64,000 bases of DNA from CAXBGS01 sp963975425 (GTDB lineage Bacteria; Planctomycetota; Planctomycetia; Pirellulales; Pirellulaceae): assembly GCA_963975425.1 (NCBI GenBank), contig CAXBGS010000016.1, positions 1 through 64,000 of the forward strand, in the 5' to 3' direction. The translations under genes and the position numbers were made by a program. This document shows, piece after piece, positions 36,637 through 46,236 of the stretch. The notes under the pieces are model-generated. The model was given only the letters and a program-made list of their open reading frames with translations. It had not been told where the DNA came from and did not search any database. Within the stretch, counting starts at the first letter, position 1. Each line of letters begins with the position of its first letter.

Positions 36637-37362
36637 ATGAAGCAATACCTGCCATTGATCGCGTTTCTAACGCCATTCGTTTTGTTCTTTGTGGTCGCAT
36701 CGGCGATCCCTTACGAATATGTTTCTGAATCGGATCCCGATCTCACCGAAATCAACCCGGACCGATACTTCGCAATGATTGCGACGCGTGTTGTCTTGAT
36801 GGCAATTGCGATCGGAATTTTCTGGCGTTACTACACCAAGTCATTTCCGATATCGGTGGATCATTGGGGACTGATCGTAGGAACGGTCGGTGCGGTCCTC
36901 TGGATCGGTGTCTGTCACTTGCAGCTGGAATCGCGATTCCTATCGATGCTGGGACAGTCACCAGATTTGCTCGGTGCGCGTGCGGGAGTCAACCCGTTTG
37001 AGCTTTACCCCGAACAAAGTCAACGCAACTTGTTCTTGGCGTTTCGCTTTACACTTTTGGTAATCACGGTTCCGATCGCCGAAGAGCTCTTCTTGCGAGG
37101 TTTCTTTATGCGGTTCACCGACGCGGTCGACTGGCATACGTTGCCACTGAGACAAATCAGCGGCACCGGTCTGATGGCGGGAACGGCGTACGGCATGCTG
37201 TCCCATCCAAGTGAGGTCGTGGCCGCCGCGTTGTGGTTTTCGCTGGTCACATGGCTGATGATCAAGACGAACAAGTTTTGGAACTGCGTCGTCGCACACG
37301 CGGTCACGAACCTGATTTTGGGCGTCTATGTGATGAACACTGGCAGCTGGCACCTGTGGTAG
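36637..37362 (+). CDS. CPBP-family intramembrane protease
   Basis: The 241-residue membrane protein has about seven hydrophobic segments. The family motif EExxxR is seen in IAEELFLRGFFMRF, and the later histidines lie in GMLSHPSEV and VAHAVTNLILG. Members cleave in the membrane (CAAX processing, or bacteriocin maturation and self-immunity); the substrate cannot be told. It starts with ATG at 36637, 39 bases after a strong inverted repeat. Confidence 0.88.
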   Translation: MKQYLPLIAFLTPFVLFFVVASAIPYEYVSESDPDLTEINPDRYFAMIATRVVLMAIAIGIFWRYYTKSFPISVDHWGLIVGTVGAVLWIGVCHLQLESRFLSMLGQSPDLLGARAGVNPFELYPEQSQRNLFLAFRFTLLVITVPIAEELFLRGFFMRFTDAVDWHTLPLRQISGTGLMAGTAYGMLSHPSEVVAAALWFSLVTWLMIKTNKFWNCVVAHAVTNLILGVYVMNTGSWHLW

Positions 37363-37737
37363 CCTGATCATCAATGGCGGGAATGCTGATCTTCCAGTCG
37401 AATACCCTGCATAATCACCACCCGCTGCTTCGCCAGTCCCGCGGAAAAGGCGCACGTGCCATTTACGAAGGTCCCTGAAAATTTCCCATGGACGCTGAGT
37501 GGGCACACGCGAGCAGCCCGGTGCAGCACCACCTTGCACTGCAAGATCTCAACGACGCGACGCAGTTACGCCGTTCAATTGCACGGCGATCGGTCAGAGC
37601 AAACTTGCGTCGCCGTTATTCTCCGGAACTCGTCGCGGAAAGCATGTTGAAATTTTCAGACGGACAATCGCAAGCGAGCAATTCTGTTGGTGGCAAGAAT
37701 CACATCGGGCAAACTGGCCTGGTGCGGCCATGTCGAC
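37363..37737. other. Spacer without a gene
   Basis: About 375 bases between the convergent CPBP and MscS-domain genes. Plus-strand frames here run into the shadow of the channel gene and have no ribosome-binding site. I see nothing else. Confidence 0.4.
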
Positions 37738-38823
37738 TTATGCAGCTCTTCCCTCAGTGGCAATGGCCTGTGCGGGATCGGGCTGCAGGCTGGCACTTGT
37801 TTGCGCAGTGGACTCGGATGGTCCACTCACGAACGGCTGCTTTGCCCACTCCGGTGGAATCGTTCGAATGTTCAAATCCCGTTGCGGGAAAGCGATTTCA
37901 ATTGCGGCTGATTTGAACTCGCGATTGATCGCAGAGTTCAACCCGTGAACAACTTCCGGGTAAACATCTCGCTTTCCGATAAAGACCCGCAATTCAAAGT
38001 CCAGCGTGCTGTCGCCGAATCCGCTAAAGACAACCGTCGGTGCGGGCGTCGCCAACAACAACGGGCTGCGACGCGCTACCGACAGCAAGATTTGTTCGAC
38101 GCGTTCGGTGTCAGTTCCGTATGCGACGCCGACTTTCAACACGACTCGGCTGATCGGATCGGAGAGCGTCCAGTTGATGACGTTGTCGGTGATGAAGCGT
38201 TTATTGGGAACGATCAGTTCGCGGCGGTCATAGTCGGTAATGGTCGTTGCGCGAATTTTCATCGCCGTCACATGACCGGTGACATCTCCCACCGTCACGA
38301 TATCGCCCTGTCGAATCGGTCTTTCGAACAGGATGATCAGACCGCTGACCAAGTTGGCAAAAATTTCCTGCAAACCAAACCCCAGACCCACCGTCATCGC
38401 CGCCGCCAACCACTGTACGCTGCTCCATTTCAGATGGATCAACTTACAAGCAATCAACATGCCGGTGATGATGGTCGCATAACGCACTAAGATCGCAATC
38501 GCATCGCGTCCGCCACGATCGATTGGCAATCGGTCCAGCACCATCAGTTCAAGCACACTTGGCAATCGACGTGCGATCAGCACCGTTGCCACGAGCACAA
38601 GCGCCGCGACGATTCCGTCTTTCAACGTCGTCGGCAGATGAATCTGAAATGTGTTCAGTGCGGTTGTGCCGTCAGCGCCTTTAACAATTTCGGAAGCCTC
38701 GACAATGTTATTCCATAGTGCCACACGGTCCAGTACGCGAAGGGCCGGCAAGACGTCTGACCAAACGAACCAGCCACCGATCAAAAGCACCGTCAGCGTG
38801 ACATATCGCAACAGGTCGCGCAC
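37738..38823 (-). CDS. MscS channel domain, C-terminal part of a split MscK-type gene
   Basis: The 361-residue piece carries the mechanosensitive channel core: two to four transmembrane helices, the pore and cage region GLGFGLQEIFANLVSGLIILFERP, IRQGDIVTVGDVTGHV and YDRRELIVPNKRFITDNVINW. It opens under membrane tension to release solutes. The apparent GTG start (38823) has no ribosome-binding site. The same frame stays open a further 75 bases upstream, reading SLTEHKPEDIKWEETADAH, into the end of the 803-residue gene, where large MscK/MscM-type channels have their linker. Together the two parts make about 1190 residues, the usual size of the single protein. I read this as one gene broken by a one-base frameshift. 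Confidence 0.85.
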   Translation of the reverse strand: MRDLLRYVTLTVLLIGGWFVWSDVLPALRVLDRVALWNNIVEASEIVKGADGTTALNTFQIHLPTTLKDGIVAALVLVATVLIARRLPSVLELMVLDRLPIDRGGRDAIAILVRYATIITGMLIACKLIHLKWSSVQWLAAAMTVGLGFGLQEIFANLVSGLIILFERPIRQGDIVTVGDVTGHVTAMKIRATTITDYDRRELIVPNKRFITDNVINWTLSDPISRVVLKVGVAYGTDTERVEQILLSVARRSPLLLATPAPTVVFSGFGDSTLDFELRVFIGKRDVYPEVVHGLNSAINREFKSAAIEIAFPQRDLNIRTIPPEWAKQPFVSGPSESTAQTSASLQPDPAQAIATEGRAA

Positions 38824-38873
38824 ATGCGCATCGGCCGTTTCTTCCCACTTGATGTCTTCGGGTTTGTGCTCGG

Positions 38874-41285
38874 TCAGCGAGACATTCGACGGCTGCGCGA
38901 CTCATTGCGGAGCTCAGAGATTCGCGTTTCAAAGGCAGCGATTCTTTCACGTAGCTTGCGGTTGTAACCGTTGATCCGCAGCCACCGCAGGGCAAGCGAA
39001 TGCAGCACGATTAGACCAAGGATGGCGACGAGACTCTCGGCGAAACGACCACTCAACTGCGTGGCGGAATAGTGATATCCCACGGCCGAGATCGTCGCTA
39101 AGACCATCGGCGCGGCAATCGATGCAACCCAAATCAATCGCGAGAAACGACAAACCATCGACCCCGGATGGTGCTGTTGAATGCTTTTCATGATCGCGCC
39201 ATCGGATCGCAGCAACGTAAAACATTGCAACGACACGAATGCCAACGTTGACACCAATGCCAAACGGTGAAGACTGGCTGCCCCATCGACGCTGACGTGG
39301 TCAGATAAAACCAAGATCCCAATCAACGGCGCCCCGAACAGTACGGTCATTTCCAGTGTCCGCCGGATCGATACCAAGACGGCTTGCGGCCATAGAAACA
39401 TGCGGTGACCGACGCGGCCTTCCAAGCAGATTTCGCGAATCAGCTGGCATCCCCAAACAAGTGCGGCGACGGCAAGAAATGCCTTTCCCAATCCGACGCT
39501 GAATTCCGTCGCACGGCTTGCGGCCGTTAACCGATACCCCAGTGCCAACAAAATCGCCGGCCAACCGGCCGACAGCACCACCGACAAACCGATCCCACTG
39601 AGGGCCCGCCCGAATTGCATGGGCTTGCCCACTTTGGGGCCGGCGCAAAGCTGCTCTAAACGACGATCAACGTGTTTGCGAAAGACAAATGCGAGAATCA
39701 GGAACGCGATCGCGGCGGCCAGTGCTGCCGGACGTCGCAGGGTTTCGCCGACAGCGGCGTGAAGTGTTTCGTTCCAGCGCACCGGTTCCATCAAGTGTCC
39801 GGATGCGGCCAGCGCCCCCGAGACGTCAGACAACCCGACCGTTTCGGTGCTGCGCACCCACAGAACATGTTCGTCAAGGAAGCCGCGAAACTGGACGATT
39901 TCTTGAATCAGGTCCTGGTTGATGACTTCCAGTTCACTCAAGTTGCGCAGGTGAGTGTTCTGGTCAGCGATCAGTTTGTCGAGCAATTCGCGCCGAGTTT
40001 GCAGCAGGCCTTTCACCGCCCCGGAAACCTGTTCGTGACTGAACTCGGTCAGCTCGCCCGCGAGTGATTGAACGATCGCATCACTTTGGCTGACAGGATC
40101 GGCAACCGTCTCTCGCTCGTCTTCTAATTCATTGAGCAACAGGTGCGCGCGGGGCGTTTTGTTTTCCAGTTCCGCCGCCCGATCGTAGTACAGATTCAAT
40201 TTGGGCAATTCGTCGCGAGCCTTTCGCAACAGGATGCCGGTACTCGTCGCCTCGGGCGCGTGCTCGACCCGGTTTCGCATCGACGCAAACGTCTCATGGA
40301 TCGATTCTTCAATGGCTTTTAACTTGGCGACGTCCGCAGAAATCTGCTCGATTTCCTTGACCGTTTCAAGCCGTTTCTGAGCGATATCGGCGTTGCGTGT
40401 GGCCAATTCTCCCAGTGCGGGGTGTGCTTTCTCGGCCATCCGCCGCGTGACGGCGGCGTGGCGAACGGATTCATCTCGCCGCCACTGCTCGACCACCTCG
40501 CTCCACTTGGTCAGCAGCCGCTCGGCATAGTTCACCCGGCGCGTGGCCGCATCGAGTTCGAGTGGTCGTTGTTCGGCAAGCGCTTCGATGCGTTTGGATT
40601 CGGCGCGGAACATTTTCAGCTGCGCCGTCATTGCTTGACGATGACACTTATTTTCGATTTGCTGGACGTAATCCAAATAGCCACCGTTGGGCGCTGGCAA
40701 GACGTTCACCGCAGGATCGGCAAGCCGTTTTTCCAGGTCCGCGATTTCCTTTGCGATTTTCGTCGCACGTTTTCCACGACCGTCAATTTGCTCTTTGATT
40801 TCGTCGCGTTCTCGCTGCCGTTCCTTGGTCGCCTGCCGCAACTCGTTCAGTCGTGCCTCGAGTTGCGCCAACGTGGCGTTCTCTGCAATTTCCGTTTCGA
40901 TTTGCGGCAGCGGCGTGGCAAGTTCTTCGCGAAGCCGCAGGACGTTATCAGGCGCGGCATTGATCTGGGCGACAAACTCGGCGTGGCGACGCATGGCATC
41001 TTGTTCCGCCTTCAGCCATTGGCTGGCCTGTTTCAAGCGGTTGGCAACGTCTTTCTTTTCTTCCTCGGGAAGTTCGTCGTGTTGCGTCAGCGCTGCGATT
41101 TCCGCATCGATCATTGCCATCGTCATGGCGGAATCGAGTTCAGGCGTCGCAGCCGTTTCGACCTTCGCCACGACATCCGCTGGCTGCGATTGGGCCGGGC
41201 TGCCGGTTAACAGGAACGTCCCCAGAATCGGCAAGAGGCAGGAAATTCGAATCGCCCGAGTGGGCACCCAAAACAGCGAACGCAT
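38874..41285 (-). CDS. N-terminal part of a split MscK-type mechanosensitive channel
   Basis: This is an 803-residue piece with a signal peptide (about 1-33). A long periplasmic coiled-coil domain of about 400 residues, rich in E, R and L, follows and matches the N-terminal domain of large MscS-type channels. About eight transmembrane helices then occupy 500-780. It stops with TGA at 38874 right after a charged linker (KLRERIAAFETRISELRN). The channel domain itself is in the next frame downstream (37738-38823). Either a real frameshift mutation, a sequencing error or two interacting subunits could explain this; the first two are favoured because linker sequence continues across the break. Confidence 0.82.
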   Translation of the reverse strand: MRSLFWVPTRAIRISCLLPILGTFLLTGSPAQSQPADVVAKVETAATPELDSAMTMAMIDAEIAALTQHDELPEEEKKDVANRLKQASQWLKAEQDAMRRHAEFVAQINAAPDNVLRLREELATPLPQIETEIAENATLAQLEARLNELRQATKERQRERDEIKEQIDGRGKRATKIAKEIADLEKRLADPAVNVLPAPNGGYLDYVQQIENKCHRQAMTAQLKMFRAESKRIEALAEQRPLELDAATRRVNYAERLLTKWSEVVEQWRRDESVRHAAVTRRMAEKAHPALGELATRNADIAQKRLETVKEIEQISADVAKLKAIEESIHETFASMRNRVEHAPEATSTGILLRKARDELPKLNLYYDRAAELENKTPRAHLLLNELEDERETVADPVSQSDAIVQSLAGELTEFSHEQVSGAVKGLLQTRRELLDKLIADQNTHLRNLSELEVINQDLIQEIVQFRGFLDEHVLWVRSTETVGLSDVSGALAASGHLMEPVRWNETLHAAVGETLRRPAALAAAIAFLILAFVFRKHVDRRLEQLCAGPKVGKPMQFGRALSGIGLSVVLSAGWPAILLALGYRLTAASRATEFSVGLGKAFLAVAALVWGCQLIREICLEGRVGHRMFLWPQAVLVSIRRTLEMTVLFGAPLIGILVLSDHVSVDGAASLHRLALVSTLAFVSLQCFTLLRSDGAIMKSIQQHHPGSMVCRFSRLIWVASIAAPMVLATISAVGYHYSATQLSGRFAESLVAILGLIVLHSLALRWLRINGYNRKLRERIAAFETRISELRNESRSRRMSR

Positions 41286-41462
41286 TGATTCGTATCCATC
41301 AGTTCAACAGTGCGCTGACCGTCGCGCGAGCCGCGAAATTTCGGCACCAGAGCACTTGAACATCAGGTGGTATCAGGACGCGAACCCGCGAGTCAACGCG
41401 GATGCAGGCGCGTGAAACACGCGATCGAAATCGAACCGCAAGTTTGATTGTTTTGGCGAGCG

Positions 41463-41495
41463 CAAAAAAAAAAGCAGCAGACGTTTTGCCTGCCG
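41463..41495 (-). terminator. Intrinsic terminator of the trigger factor gene
   Basis: On the minus strand, GCGGCAGGC and GTCTGCTGC form a nine-pair stem (two G-T pairs) around a five-base loop, followed directly by ten T. It lies about 80 bases beyond the tig stop codon. On the plus strand the same hairpin is followed by TTATTTAT and could work weakly in that direction. Confidence 0.85.
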
Positions 41496-41572
41496 CTTAT
41501 TTATAGAGAGTCGATCGTTTTCCCAATCGGATCGAAACCGACTGAAGTCAGAATCCGGCAACCACCAATTGG

Positions 41573-43078
41573 CTACTCGGACTCGCGATCTTTATCTTTC
41601 TCTTTTTCTTTTTCAGCACCCGGCAGATTGCTGTCGTCGTACTTTGCCTCGGGAATCGCGTCATCATTCTTGGTCACCAACACGCTGTGGTAGACCGCGA
41701 ACTCGCTCTTCTCGTCTTCCTTCTTGGGCTTGACCTTTTCATCGGTGATCTTTGCTTCGGCGATGATGGCCTCGATCACTTTTCGTTCGACGATTTGATT
41801 TCGCAGGGCATCCATCTGGCCCTGTTTTTCCAAGCGGGCTCGGACACGGCGAGTGGGCATATCGCTTTGCTGAGCGATCAGCTCGATTTCGGCATCGTAA
41901 TCTTCCGGCGAAGCATCGATTTCAAGCTCTTCGGCGATTTGCTCGAGGATAAAGTGTTCACGGAGTGCTGATTCCGTGGACGATTGAGCGTTCTGCCGCG
42001 ATGAGTTCACAAACCGACGAATGTTGTCTTCGTCGAATCCGTTGCGACGCAGCTCGAGAACCTTTCGCTCGAGTTCACGATTGGTTTGGCGGCGGACGAG
42101 TGTTTCGGGCAGCTCGAAATTGGCCGATCCGGCTAACAGCTCGACAACCTTTTCGCGAACGACTTGTTGCTCACGATAGTCGGCTTGTCGCTGCAGCGAA
42201 TCGCGAATGAAATCGTTCAATTCCGATTCGGATTCAAAGTCACCCAACTCTTCGAGGAATTCTGGCGTCAGCTGCGGGTTCTCGAATTTGTAAACCTCGA
42301 CCACGCTGAATTCGGCATCGACTTCTTTGCCGGCGTAAGCTTCATCGCTAGCGGTGTCGCTGATTTTGACCTTGCCTTGGCGAGTCTCGCCTTCGGTCAC
42401 GCCTTTCATCAGCTTTCCGAAGTCGTCACACCGTGCGTCGGAAAAGCTGAGCGTTTCCTCCAGCGTGACGCGTTCTTCGTCCATCGTCGTCAGCGTCTTA
42501 TCACCGTCGGTGAATTTCGCCGTGATCAACAGGCGGTCGCCCATTTCGGCGGCTTCATCGGTCGCCTCGAGGGTGGCGTATCGCGACAAGACTCGGTTCA
42601 GCGAATCGGTCACTTCGTCATCGCTGATCTGCTCGACCGGTCGAGAAAATTCCAGACCTTTCCAATTGGGCGTATCAAACTCAGGTCGAACTTCGACGCT
42701 AAATTGGAATTTAAAATCGCCTTCGTCGGGCAGCACGATGGAGTTGTAATCAAAGTCAGGCTCGCTGATTGCCGAAAAATCTTGGCTCTCGGTGACCTGA
42801 GACAAGCTGTCCATCAACAGCGAACCTTTGACGCGATCGACGACTTGGTCTTTGAATTGCTTTTCGACCAGACGGCGTGGCGCACGTCCGGCACGGAAGC
42901 CGGGAACCTGAGCATCGGGAAGGATTTCGTCATACGCATTCTTCATGTAACGCTGGACTTCCGCGTTAGGAATGGTGACGACGACTTCTCGCAGACACGG
43001 CTGTGGGCTCTCGACCTTGACATCCATTTGGATGGGTTGTGTTTCTTCAGCAGCGTCGGACATGGTAGAGGTGGACAT
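41573..43078 (-). CDS. tig: Trigger factor (ribosome-associated chaperone)
   Basis: This chaperone binds nascent chains at the ribosome exit. The 501-residue product has the ribosome-binding N-terminal domain with PGFRAGRAPRRLVEKQF (the signature G-F-R-x-G-x-x-P), a peptidyl-prolyl isomerase-like middle domain (about 165-260) and a long helical C-terminal domain. The PPIase domain departs from the classical sequence. The last 60 residues form a highly charged tail (EKEKEKDKDRESE at the end), longer than in E. coli, where the protein has 432 residues. The gene stands alone with its own terminator. Confidence 0.94.
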   Translation of the reverse strand: MSTSTMSDAAEETQPIQMDVKVESPQPCLREVVVTIPNAEVQRYMKNAYDEILPDAQVPGFRAGRAPRRLVEKQFKDQVVDRVKGSLLMDSLSQVTESQDFSAISEPDFDYNSIVLPDEGDFKFQFSVEVRPEFDTPNWKGLEFSRPVEQISDDEVTDSLNRVLSRYATLEATDEAAEMGDRLLITAKFTDGDKTLTTMDEERVTLEETLSFSDARCDDFGKLMKGVTEGETRQGKVKISDTASDEAYAGKEVDAEFSVVEVYKFENPQLTPEFLEELGDFESESELNDFIRDSLQRQADYREQQVVREKVVELLAGSANFELPETLVRRQTNRELERKVLELRRNGFDEDNIRRFVNSSRQNAQSSTESALREHFILEQIAEELEIDASPEDYDAEIELIAQQSDMPTRRVRARLEKQGQMDALRNQIVERKVIEAIIAEAKITDEKVKPKKEDEKSEFAVYHSVLVTKNDDAIPEAKYDDSNLPGAEKEKEKDKDRESE

Positions 43079-43987
43079 CCTTCGACAGACCTCAATATCT
43101 TTTTAAGGCGTTAGTTTTGGGCGGTTTGATTCGCGGGGAATCCCAAAGTCTAGCGAGAAACAGGCAAAACCGGCAAGCGGTCCACGGCAGGGCGTTCGGC
43201 AATCGATTCCGGTCAGGAAAAGCCGGTCCGTCCGGAAAGCCAACTTCCCAGAGTGGTGGACGCAACCCTGGTGCGGCCAGCACAGCCCCGGTGCGGCCAA
43301 AAACACAGCCCTGGTGTGGCTAAAGGCGCGGGCCTGGTGCGGCTAAAGGCGCGGGCCCAGAAAAGTCTGGTTGCGGGGCAAAGCAGGGAAAGATCGAACG
43401 GCCGACTGGCGTTTGGCGGCCGCATCAACATCGGTAACCTAAAACGCTGGCCCGGGTGGGTGCGGGCAGGTGAGAGCCCGGATTGGGCCTAGCCCCGGAA
43501 TCGGGCTGGTCCTGTGCCCGTTCGGCCTTCCTTATCCCTGGCCTGCAATAGTTCGTGGTTTGCAGTAAGAGAATGGCGGCGGGAAAGACATCCCACAGGA
43601 AAAGCATCTGCGAGGATGGGTGCATTGCGAAAAAAAGCAACGCTCCGACAAAAAGTAGCGTCCCGACAAAACCGAGGCCGGGGACAACATCCGCTTCGCG
43701 ATGGGCGATTCACGAAGGAATTTGTCTCGCCGGCGCCGTAACGTCACATTTCGGTGAGCCGTGGGCCGTAAGGCACCGGGCAGTGCGGATGTGCAGACGC
43801 CCAGATGTGCAGACGCGAGCATGTGCAGACACGTGAATGTGCAGAGGATTACGGATATCCAGGCGTGCCCGGACATGCGGGCGCCGCGGCTTGTAACGGC
43901 CAGTTCTGCCGTCGATTTGGGCCGAGTCAACTTTGCTCTGCAGGTGGCCTTGCCGTGAACCGGTCGGCTCCTATAATTTGCCTTCTC
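43079..43987. repeat. Repeat-rich spacer upstream of tRNA-Gly
   Basis: About 900 bases without a supported gene. At 43263-43360 four imperfect copies of a unit like CCTGGTGCGGCTAAAGGCGC occur. At 43789-43850 about four copies of a 15-16 base unit like GATGTGCAGACGCCCA follow. Frames through these blocks give repetitive nonsense peptides. The promoters of tig (minus) and the tRNA (plus) must lie within it. Confidence 0.6.
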
Positions 43988-44060
43988 GCGGCTGTAGCTC
44001 AGTTGGCAGAGCATCACGTTGCCAACGTGATTGTCGTCGGTTCGAATCCGATCAGCCGCT
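43988..44060 (+). tRNA. tRNA-Gly (anticodon GCC)
   Basis: The 73-base cloverleaf is complete. Acceptor stem GCGGCTG pairs with CAGCCGC, the D stem is GCTC/GAGC, the anticodon stem TCACG/CGTGA closes the loop TTGCCAA (anticodon GCC), and the T arm is GTCGG-TTCGAAT-CCGAT. The discriminator base is T, and CCA is not encoded. A T-rich run follows (CTTCTTTTTCTTTTCT), which may end transcription. Confidence 0.96.
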
Positions 44061-44490
44061 CTTCTTTTTCTTTTCTGGAAATCCGATCGCATCACGATCG
44101 GCTCGGCCGCCATGCGAGTCGTTGATCACTCTGCGGTGGAATCAGTAGGCCTCATGCCCACCCGATTGATCTGTGCCCACCATCCGATGATCGTTGCCGC
44201 ATTGCGCAAGTGAATCGCGGGCCCTTGCCTGAACCAATTGCGTGAACAAATGCTGCGGGCCGATGCCACGCTTTAATCGCCTTCAATCGCTGACTGCGTC
44301 TTGGCGTGGCATCAGCGAGCCCGATCGTCGTGCGATCGCCGCGGCGAACTTGCCAGCCATAGCGATTCTAGGGCGCGGGGATGTAATTGATGACCAGAAC
44401 TCTTGTCCGCTTCTTGTCGGACGGATAGTTCGCTTGCTACGCTCTTCGCATTAATCCCGTTGAGTTTTTGCGTTGTTTGTGGAATAGCCC
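44061..44490. other. Spacer without a gene
   Basis: About 430 bases between the tRNA and the KAS III gene. After the T-rich run behind the tRNA I see no repeat or frame that can be supported. Confidence 0.4.
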
Positions 44491-45507
44491 GTGCCCCATG
44501 CCGAAATCGGTCCGATCACCATCCACCTGCCGTCTCGAGTCGAGACGAACGAGATGCTGCAGAGCCAGTTTCCGCAGTGGGACATAAAACTGATCGAAGA
44601 AAAAACGGGGATCCGCCAGCGGCACATCGCTGAGCCGAACGAAACGTCCAGCGACTTGGCCGTCCAGGCCGCCGAAGCGTTGTTCCGCGAACACAACATC
44701 GATCGCAGCGAGATCGATTTCGTTTTGCTCTGTACGCAAACGCCCGACTACCCGCTGCCGACGACCAGCTGTCTGATTCAAGACCGATTGGGATTGCGGA
44801 CCAGTTGTGGCGCGTTGGACTTCAATTTGGGATGCAGCGGTTTCGTTTACGGATTAGCACTTGCCGACGGACTGATCCAAAGTGGGGTGGCAAAGAAAAT
44901 TTTGCTGCTGACGGCCGAAACGTACAGCAAATACATCGACGAAGATGACCGCAGCCTGCGCACCATTTTTGGCGATGCCGCGGCGGCTTCGTTGATCACC
45001 GCCAGCGATGCGCCTTCGTTGTGGGGTTTTCAATTTGGCAGCGATGGCAGTGGCGGCGACATGTTGTTGGTCGGCGACGGTGGCGGTCGCTGCGCCGAAG
45101 ACGCCATCAAACCGCGACACCGCAAACGATGGAAAAGCCGGCTGTACATGGACGGACCGAGCTTGATCAATTTCACCGTCGACGCGGTCCCGCGGCTGAT
45201 TGATGACATCCTGAGCGGGAACGGACTGGGTGACGCGGACATCCACCGCTATCTGATGCATCAAGCCACTTGGAAAATGTTGGACCAGCTAAGGGCGCGG
45301 ATGGATATCAGTGAAGAGCGGTTACCGGTCGAAATTGCGGACATCGGTAATACCGTCTCGTGTACTCTGCCGATTCTGATCGCGCAGCTAAGAAATCGCG
45401 GTTCGTGGACCGCCGATTCCGTTAACATGTTGGTAGGGTTCGGCGTCGGGCTATCCTGGGCGGGCTGCTTGTGGAAAGACAGGTGGCTAGCATCCACCAA
45501 CGAGTAA
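44491..45507 (+). CDS. Beta-ketoacyl-ACP synthase III (FabH-like)
   Basis: The 338-residue condensing enzyme normally starts fatty acid synthesis by joining acetyl-CoA to malonyl-ACP. The catalytic triad is visible: C115 in FNLGCSGFVYGL, H257 in LMHQATWKML and N287 in IGNTVSCTLP. The start is a GTG at 44491. An extra charged stretch near residues 196-216 (RCAEDAIKPRHRKRWK) occupies the loop that shapes the acyl pocket, so a longer or branched primer is possible. OleA, a relative, was considered because an OleC-like gene occurs 32 kb away, but the N-terminal half fits FabH better. It is followed by yqgE six bases after its stop. Confidence 0.9.
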   Translation: MPHAEIGPITIHLPSRVETNEMLQSQFPQWDIKLIEEKTGIRQRHIAEPNETSSDLAVQAAEALFREHNIDRSEIDFVLLCTQTPDYPLPTTSCLIQDRLGLRTSCGALDFNLGCSGFVYGLALADGLIQSGVAKKILLLTAETYSKYIDEDDRSLRTIFGDAAAASLITASDAPSLWGFQFGSDGSGGDMLLVGDGGGRCAEDAIKPRHRKRWKSRLYMDGPSLINFTVDAVPRLIDDILSGNGLGDADIHRYLMHQATWKMLDQLRARMDISEERLPVEIADIGNTVSCTLPILIAQLRNRGSWTADSVNMLVGFGVGLSWAGCLWKDRWLASTNE

Positions 45508-45513
45508 CGCGGG

Positions 45514-46191
45514 ATGAAAACTAATCTGTCGGGACGCCTGCTAGTTGCGTCACCCTATTTATCGGACGGAAATTTTTTGCGCTCGGTGGTCTTTATCATC
45601 CGGCACGATGCCGAAGGCGCCTTTGGGTTGGCAATCAATCGGCCATCAGAGCGACGCTTTAGTGACTTGGTCGAGATCCATCACAGCGAAGGCGAAGCCC
45701 GCCAAGACGATTGGATTTACGTCGGCGGCCCCGTCCCCGGACCACTGCTAGCGCTGCATAGCTTGGCCGGTGTCGGCGAACCATGCGGATTGATCGATCC
45801 GGATGCGGATGAAGAATTTGTCGGCCCGGACGAATCAAATTCGCAGGGCGTCAAACACACCGTGCATCACCATCCCTCGGAACCCTATGGATCGATGTCA
45901 ATCGACCTTGGCAATCCACCAGCGTGGATCACGGGCGACGAAGACCATCTAAGAATCCTGCTCCGCCGCAGCGACACGCGGGTGCGGTATGTTGCCGACT
46001 ACAGCGGTTGGGGACCGCAACAATTGGACGAGGAATTAAAGGTCGGCGGGTGGCTGGTCTGCGACGCAGAACCGGAACTGCTGTTTGGCGATCATGACAC
46101 CGTTTGGGAATCGGCCGTGCGACGTTGTGGCCACGACGTGCTTTCATCCATCACGCCGGGCATCCGTTTTGGCGATCCAACCGTCAATTAG
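45514..46191 (+). CDS. YqgE/AlgH (UPF0301) family protein
   Basis: The 225-residue product carries the family pattern: GRLLVASPYLSDGNFLRSVVFI at the start, HDAEGAFGLAINRPS and IYVGGPVPG. The function of the family is unsettled; it has been linked to alginate regulation in Pseudomonas by name only. It lies six bases behind the KAS III gene and just before the phosphatase gene, so it is probably co-transcribed with both. Confidence 0.92.
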   Translation: MKTNLSGRLLVASPYLSDGNFLRSVVFIIRHDAEGAFGLAINRPSERRFSDLVEIHHSEGEARQDDWIYVGGPVPGPLLALHSLAGVGEPCGLIDPDADEEFVGPDESNSQGVKHTVHHHPSEPYGSMSIDLGNPPAWITGDEDHLRILLRRSDTRVRYVADYSGWGPQQLDEELKVGGWLVCDAEPELLFGDHDTVWESAVRRCGHDVLSSITPGIRFGDPTVN

Positions 46192-46236
46192 TTCACCGTC
46201 TTGCACGGTCACCCAGGAACGCACGCGGAAAGCGAC

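Noticed and set aside
43789..43850. Short regularly spaced repeats as a CRISPR array
   Set aside because: The units are only 15-16 bases, contiguous and imperfect, with no unique spacers and no cas genes.
44491..45507. OleA (olefin pathway condensing enzyme) as partner of the OleC-like gene
   Set aside because: The N-terminal half and active-site surroundings fit FabH, and the gene is 32 kb away in an unrelated operon.
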